Origin: Candidatus Latescibacterota bacterium
GTDB taxonomy: Bacteria > Latescibacterota > UBA2968 > UBA8231
Direction: 5' to 3'
DNA: 35,860 nucleotides
NCBI GenBank assembly: GCA_016187725.1
Contig: JACPJE010000287.1
Span: 1 to 35,860, forward strand
Shown here: in pieces, positions 31,596-35,860 of the stretch
Numbering within the stretch: the stretch's first letter is position 1
How the letters are laid out: the number at the start of each line of letters is the position of its first letter
The notes under the pieces: generated by a model
Databases searched by the model: none
What the model was told of the DNA's origin: nothing
What the model saw: only the letters and a program-made list of their open reading frames with translations
Position numbers and translations under genes: made by a program

Positions 31596-32519
31596 CTATG
31601 AATCCCCAAACCTGCGCTTCCCCTCCCCTGCCCTCCCTTGCCGCTGCTCCTCAGTCCAGGCCTTGAGCGGGATGTCCTCGTCCTTGGGGCGCCAGTACCG
31701 CGAGACCGGTTGCGCTGCGTCGTCGCCGCTGTAGTTCTTCTTCCCGGTCCCCAGCTCGCCCAGCAACTGCAACTGGATGGGGGTGCAGCCCTCCAGCACC
31801 CGGGGCTCCTGGCGGTCGAAGTCCGAAGGCCGTATCCAGCGGGGGTGATAGCCGTAGTACAGGCATTGGCGCGCGCGATCGGACAGGTTCGGGGTGACGC
31901 AGTGCCACAGCGCCGTGCGCCACACCAGCGCCGTGCCCGGCCGCACGTTTACCTCGACGATACGCTCCGGATCTGCCACCTTGCGGCCATCCCGCTCGAT
32001 CCAGGGCGAAGAGCGGTGGCTGCCGCGCACCACGCAGATGGCGCCGCTGTGGTGCTGGCGCAGGTCGGTCAGATAGTACCCGATCTTCATCTCCATGAAG
32101 GGGATCACCCTATCCACCAGGGGCCAGCCGTAGTCGGGCTGGTCAGCGTGCCAGGGGAAGAAGCTCTCCGCCGAGCCCAGCTCTTTTTCGGCGACTGCGG
32201 CCGGCTGTGAGGGGCGCACATCCATGTGGGAGGTGCGCAACTGGATATTGAACCCCATCAGATCCACCACCAGCGGCAGCATCCCTGGGTGATCCATGAC
32301 CTTTTTGAAAACCGGGTGCAGGGCGACGATATTGCGCATCTGGAAAGGCTCATGAGGTCCCAGATTGCGCTCCCGCCTATAGCGCTCGTAGAGTTCGGCG
32401 ATGACTCCCAGCAACTCCCCGACCTCCTGAGTACTGAGGGCGTCCTCCACCAGGAAGAATCCGTCTTCCTCAAATTGCCGCTCCTGTTCCGCTGTCAGCT
32501 TCAACTTGTCTTTCTGCAT
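31596..32519 (-). CDS. Phytanoyl-CoA dioxygenase (PhyH) family protein
   Basis: A 307-residue Fe(II)/2-oxoglutarate oxygenase. The iron ligands are the His and Asp of 'FFPWHADQPDYGWPL' and the distal His of 'TALWHCVTPNLSDRARQCLY', where the following Arg would hold 2-oxoglutarate. 'QFEEDGFFLVEDALSTQEVG' is the usual opening helix and strand. These enzymes hydroxylate varied small molecules, and the substrate cannot be inferred. AGGAGG precedes the start at 32519. The gene follows the oligopeptidase gene by 10 bp on the same strand, so they may share a transcript. PhyH genes are especially numerous in several uncultured environmental phyla. Confidence 0.88.
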   Translation of the reverse strand: MQKDKLKLTAEQERQFEEDGFFLVEDALSTQEVGELLGVIAELYERYRRERNLGPHEPFQMRNIVALHPVFKKVMDHPGMLPLVVDLMGFNIQLRTSHMDVRPSQPAAVAEKELGSAESFFPWHADQPDYGWPLVDRVIPFMEMKIGYYLTDLRQHHSGAICVVRGSHRSSPWIERDGRKVADPERIVEVNVRPGTALVWRTALWHCVTPNLSDRARQCLYYGYHPRWIRPSDFDRQEPRVLEGCTPIQLQLLGELGTGKKNYSGDDAAQPVSRYWRPKDEDIPLKAWTEEQRQGRAGEGKRRFGDS

Positions 32520-32529
32520 GGCGTCCTCC

Positions 32530-34320
32530 TCATCCTGCCAGTCGCTTTGCCTCTTCCACCCGCTGCCTGATCAAATCGCACCCCCCCTGCCAGAACTCGC
32601 GGCTGGCGATGTCGAAACCCATGGCCCCCACCAGCTCGGCCGGCGAGCGCGAGCCCCCGGCTGCCAGCAGCTCGAAGTACCTCTCCACAAAAGCCCGCTC
32701 CTCGCGCTGGTAACAGGCGTACAGGGCCAGCACCAGCAATTCGCCAAAGGCGTACGCGTACACGTAGAAGGGCGTGCTGACGATGTGGGGGATATAGCTC
32801 CACCAGCAGGCGTGGCCCTCGCCCAGCTTGAGCGCGTCCCCGAACATCGCCTGCATGTGCTGCTGCCAGAATTGATCGAACTTCTCCGCCGGCAGTTCCC
32901 CCTGGGTGCGCCGGGCCTGGTGGGCCTCCTGCTCAAAGCGGTACATGGCGATCTGGCGGAAGACCGTGGCAAAGGTGTCCTCGATCTTGTGGCACAGCAG
33001 GGCCAGCCGGTCCTGGGGCGAAGACAGGCGTTTCTGCAGGTGGTCGAAGACCAGGATCTCGCCAAAGGTGCTGGCCGTCTCAGCCATGGGCAGCACCGGG
33101 TAGTAGTCGAGCAGGTGGTTACAGCCGGCCAGCAGATCGTGGATGCCGTGGCCCAACTCGTGGGCCAGGGTCATCACGTCGCGCGGCTGGCTGGTGTAGT
33201 TGAGCAGCACGTACGGATGGTGGTCCGGGGTGATGCCGGCGCAGAAGGCCCCGCCCCGCTTGCCCTCGGCCAGGGCCGCGTCGATCCAGCGCCTGCTGAA
33301 AAAAGGCGCCGCCAGCTCGGCCAGACGCGGCGAAAACCCCCCGAAGGCCTCCAGCACCAGTCCCTGGGCCTGGGCAAAGGGAATGGGCTCCTCCTCGCCG
33401 GCGATGGGTGCATAGCGGTCGTAGTGGGCCAGCTCGTCCAGCCCCAGCAGCCGGCGCTTGAGGTGGTAGTACTCGGTCACGATACCGAAGTTATCGGCGC
33501 ACACCTGACTCATCACCTCCACCACCTCGCCGCTCAATTCGTTGTCCAGGTGGCGGCTGGCAGCCGGCGCCTCGTACCGTCGCAGCCGGTCGAGCACGTC
33601 CTTCTCGTGGAGCAGAGTGTTGTAGATGAAGGTGGCCAGGTGGGCGTTGTGTTTGAGCGCCGCGGTGACGGACTCGGCCGCGGCCTTGCGCACGCTGCGG
33701 TCCGAGTCGTGGAGCAGGGCCAGCACCTGGCTCTGGGTCAACTCCTGGACCTGCCCCTCCCGCTCCAGCCGGAAGCGGGTGCGTGCGTTGATCTCGGTGG
33801 ACAGGCGCGAAAAGGCCTGGCCGCGCACATTGGCGGTCTCCACCAGGATCTTCTCCTCCGGCTCGGATAGATTATGGGCCGCCAATTTGCGCTGGTGGTC
33901 CAGGTAGTGCCGGTAGGGCGCCAGTTCGGGGCTGGTGTTGAGGGCCTCGTAGGTAGGGACGGGGATCTGCCCGATCTCCAGGTCGAAAAAGACCAGGTGG
34001 GTGCCCACCGCACTGCCGAACTCCCGGCTCTTCTGCAGGAGGGCCCCGCGCGCCGGGTCCTGGGTATTGGTGGAAAAGAGCAGCGAGGCAAAGGCCTGGG
34101 GCCGGTACTGGCCGCGCAGCAGGGCCTCGTATTCGTCCAGGGCCGCGCGCAGGTGGCCGGCGCTCAGTTCCGCCACGGCGATGGTGCCTTTGAAGCGGCG
34201 AGCGAACTCCTCGGCCCGCGCCTGGCCAGCCTGCATATCCGCCTCGAGGCGGGGATCGTCCACCCCGGAGTACAGATCGGAAAGATCCCAGGTGGGCAGG
34301 GACTCGGCGGATTGTATCAT
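32530..34320 (-). CDS. pepF: Oligoendopeptidase F, M3 family metallopeptidase
   Basis: A 596-residue cytosolic zinc peptidase of usual length. The zinc site is 'LAHELGHGIHDLLAG' (H-E-x-x-H) with the third ligand in 'TASTFGEILVFDHLQ'. 'FWQQHMQAMFGDALKL' and the late 'YIPHIVSTPFYVYAYAFGEL' are the family's C-terminal substrate-groove segments. It cleaves short peptides, which fits a cell that imports peptides, for instance by the binding protein at the window's start. It is divergent from the DUF3445 gene, whose leader overlaps the upstream region here. Confidence 0.93.
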   Translation of the reverse strand: MIQSAESLPTWDLSDLYSGVDDPRLEADMQAGQARAEEFARRFKGTIAVAELSAGHLRAALDEYEALLRGQYRPQAFASLLFSTNTQDPARGALLQKSREFGSAVGTHLVFFDLEIGQIPVPTYEALNTSPELAPYRHYLDHQRKLAAHNLSEPEEKILVETANVRGQAFSRLSTEINARTRFRLEREGQVQELTQSQVLALLHDSDRSVRKAAAESVTAALKHNAHLATFIYNTLLHEKDVLDRLRRYEAPAASRHLDNELSGEVVEVMSQVCADNFGIVTEYYHLKRRLLGLDELAHYDRYAPIAGEEEPIPFAQAQGLVLEAFGGFSPRLAELAAPFFSRRWIDAALAEGKRGGAFCAGITPDHHPYVLLNYTSQPRDVMTLAHELGHGIHDLLAGCNHLLDYYPVLPMAETASTFGEILVFDHLQKRLSSPQDRLALLCHKIEDTFATVFRQIAMYRFEQEAHQARRTQGELPAEKFDQFWQQHMQAMFGDALKLGEGHACWWSYIPHIVSTPFYVYAYAFGELLVLALYACYQREERAFVERYFELLAAGGSRSPAELVGAMGFDIASREFWQGGCDLIRQRVEEAKRLAG

Positions 34321-34403
34321 GACTGCTCCTTGTGATGTCGGTGGAGGTTGCCGAGAATTATCTTAGGAGAGTTGGTCATCAGGCGCAACTGCGGCGCATC
34401 GAT

Positions 34404-35657
34404 ATGAATCCGTTCCCCGAAGCCCTTCCAGTCGAAGCCGACCCCACGGCAGCGCGTTATTTCCCGCCCGCTGAAGGAGTGTACCAGGTGAAGCCCGGCT
34501 TCATTCGCCTGGGCCAGGACCTGGGCAACGGCCCTGCAGACGCGCTGCTCTTCCAGTTGGACCAGAGCTTCCCCCTCTTCCGCCAGGCCAAACTCCAGGC
34601 CCGCGCCGAGCGCCTGGATAAATATTACCAGACCAGCGCTTACCCTCCTGAAGTGGCCGGCGCCGTGGCGCGCTTTATCATCCAGCGCCTCGCCCAGGAA
34701 CACCCCACGCACTTTCAGTTGGAGGAGGACAGTACCGGCGCCCACCTCCACTGCGCCCTCACCGCCGAAACTCTCCACTTCGACAGCGAGCACCAGCTAG
34801 TCGGCGCACAGGTGGCGGGGAGTGCGCCAGTACCTCGGCGGAGGGGAAATGACCCTGGAGACCCTTCCCGGGGAGTGGCCGGGCAGGGAAGTCCGCGTGG
34901 CTGGGGGTCGGGTAGCGGAGCCAGAGCGAGCGGGGGGGCAGGACGCGCCTTGGGAAGGGTCGGAACGGGTCATTCCCCGACGCCCCCCTGTGGATGGGAC
35001 ACTGAAGCATCAGCGGACCGCGCCTTGGGAAAAGCCGGAATGGCATGCAACGCCCCAACGTATGGGGCGTTGCCCCCGACGCCCCCCTACACCTCAGCCC
35101 TAGACGCCCTCGCCTGCCAGATCCAGGAAGACCTGGCCGTGGTCTGCCGCCGGGCCGACGGCAGCGACTGGCTGGCCGCCGTGCATCTGTGCTGCCCCAA
35201 CCACTGGGCCGCCGAGGAGAAGGTCGGCAGGGACTTCGCCCAGGTGCACGCCCCCGTGGCCGGCATGGGTCCCCTCAACCAGCGCAGCGCAGATCTGATC
35301 CGCGCCATGATCGAGCGCGGCCCTTACGTGCGCTTTGCCTGGGGCCTGGGCACCGACACCCGCCTGAACCACCATCCCGAGCCCCCGCCTGGCATCCCCT
35401 CCGCAAATTGGCAGGGTCGCCACTTCGACCCGGAAACCCCCCGTCTCTTCGTGCGCGTGGAGCGCCAGGTCCTGTGGGGTTTTCCCCAACAGGAGGCCGC
35501 TCTCTTCACCATCCGCACCTATTTCCGCGACTGCGCCCGGCTCACCCCGCAAGAGCGCACCCAACTGGGCCTGGCCATCGCTTCCATGTCCCCCGAAACC
35601 CTGGCCTACAAAGGTCTTGTCGCTCACCGCGACCCCATCCTGGAGTGGCTGGCCTAG
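34404..35657 (+). CDS. DUF3445 / heme-dependent oxidative N-demethylase-like protein, with an in-frame repeat insertion
   Basis: A 417-residue product from the ATG at 34404 ('MNPFPEALPVEA'); the frame is open to 34332 but without family resemblance. Family blocks are 'VYQVKPGFIRLGQ' near the start, then, after an interruption, 'CQIQEDLAVVCRR', 'WLAAVHLCCPNHWAAEEKVG', 'FAQVHAPVAGM', 'RFAWGLGTDTRLNHHPE', 'LFVRVERQVLWGFPQQEAAL' and 'FTIRTYF'. These match the DUF3445 proteins, some of which bind heme and demethylate amines. Residues ~138-230 (34815-35094) are Gly/Arg/Pro-rich, not part of the family, and made of the repeat described separately. Without them the protein is about 325 residues, normal length. 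The frame is kept, so a functional protein with an extra loop is possible. Confidence 0.8.
   Translation: MNPFPEALPVEADPTAARYFPPAEGVYQVKPGFIRLGQDLGNGPADALLFQLDQSFPLFRQAKLQARAERLDKYYQTSAYPPEVAGAVARFIIQRLAQEHPTHFQLEEDSTGAHLHCALTAETLHFDSEHQLVGAQVAGSAPVPRRRGNDPGDPSRGVAGQGSPRGWGSGSGARASGGAGRALGRVGTGHSPTPPCGWDTEASADRALGKAGMACNAPTYGALPPTPPYTSALDALACQIQEDLAVVCRRADGSDWLAAVHLCCPNHWAAEEKVGRDFAQVHAPVAGMGPLNQRSADLIRAMIERGPYVRFAWGLGTDTRLNHHPEPPPGIPSANWQGRHFDPETPRLFVRVERQVLWGFPQQEAALFTIRTYFRDCARLTPQERTQLGLAIASMSPETLAYKGLVAHRDPILEWLA
34855..35089. repeat. REP-like repeat inserted in the DUF3445 gene
   Basis: It shares modules with 35672-35860. GGGGAGTGGCCGGG with AGGGAAGTCCGCGTGG is at about 34870-34900; GGGTAGCGGAG with CCAGAGCGAGCG at 34910-34932; CGCGCCTTGGGAA occurs twice (near 34944 and 35019); and a hairpin at 35047-35073 has arms GCAACGCCCCA and TGGGGCGTTGC around ACGTA. 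CCCGACGCCCCCCT occurs twice within it (near 34977 and 35075), so it looks like a tandem of two related units. No stop codon interrupts the host frame. Confidence 0.8.
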
Positions 35658-35671
35658 CGGCGGGGGTAGCC

Positions 35672-35860
35672 CCTGAAGGGCTTTCTCGGGGAGTGGCCGG
35701 GAAGGGAAGTCCGCGTGGTGGTGTAGCCGGGTAGCGGAGCCAGAGCGAGCGAGGCGCAACGCCCCAACGTATGGGGCGTTGCGGGGGAAGGGTCTTGGGG
35801 GTGGGCAGCACTTTTTGCGCCGCACCCCATACGTTGGGGTGCGGCGGGACGCGCCTTGAG
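35672..35860. repeat. REP-like repeat after the DUF3445 gene (runs off the window)
   Basis: Same modules in the same order as inside the gene: GGGGAGTGGCCGGG/AGGGAAGTCCGCGTGG (35688-35718), GGGTAGCGGAG/CCAGAGCGAGCG (35729-35751) and the 27-nt hairpin GCAACGCCCCA-ACGTA-TGGGGCGTTGC (35756-35782). A second hairpin in the opposite sense, GCCGCACCCCA-TACGT-TGGGGTGCGGC (35819-35845), follows 36 nt later, then the CGCGCCTTG module. Two REP hairpins in inverse order form a REPIN-like pair. Confidence 0.8.

Overview
The window is GC-rich, densely coded bacterial DNA. Most genes look like a free-living heterotroph's chromosome: an oligopeptide-type binding lipoprotein, MTA phosphorylase, a DAHP synthase, several dehydrogenases, an RND/MMPL exporter, an M3 oligopeptidase, a PhyH-type dioxygenase and a heme-dependent demethylase homologue. 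The mix of PhyH, DUF3445, a TPR-fused GT39-like glycosyltransferase and a short 65-residue protein of a type I associate with Chloroflexota and similar uncultured lineages suggests an uncultivated bacterium. There is no rRNA or tRNA here, so the phylum is a guess.

Layout. 1-1923 (minus strand): a partial binding protein, a two-gene toxin-antitoxin-like cassette and mtnP; the cassette lies between the real 3' end of mtnP and a second partial copy of that end. 1986-5505: a nuclease-helicase fusion (DinG/XPD type), convergent with an MFS transporter. 5604-11081: a six-gene plus-strand operon holding a zinc dehydrogenase, nitrile hydratase beta, a beta-propeller protein, an alpha/alpha-toroid-like protein, nitrile hydratase alpha with a cobalt-type claw and a His-rich start, and the nitrile hydratase activator. 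11084-16610: DAHP synthase and an amidohydrolase, an Ldh-type and a D-isomer 2-hydroxyacid dehydrogenase, a Nudix hydrolase and a small protein. 16717-24891: a glycosyltransferase-TPR fusion and histidine phosphatase on the minus strand; on the plus strand a decayed hydrolase remnant, a membrane protein with a helix-hairpin-helix-like tail, a TIM-barrel isomerase and an RND/MMPL exporter.

24892-31186 is an accessory, badly eroded island. It has a MITE-like 136-bp element, a headless tyrosine recombinase butted against a headless winged-helix gene, a sialidase bracketed by two copies of one gene tail, and a type I restriction-modification locus. In that locus hsdS is whole, while hsdM and hsdR each keep only their first and last codons, and a DUF3800 gene keeps only its start. 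A Panacea-type antitoxin with a putative toxin partner, carrying its own consensus-like promoter, sits inside it and is intact. 31216-35860 returns to ordinary genes (DUF1992, PhyH, PepF, DUF3445). The DUF3445 gene carries an in-frame insertion of about 280 bp made of a REP-like repeat, seen again just after the gene.

The two most distinctive points are the split nitrile hydratase operon, with two unrelated genes wedged between its subunit genes, and the repeated pattern of genes reduced to, or duplicated at, their ends around mobile or toxin-antitoxin cargo.
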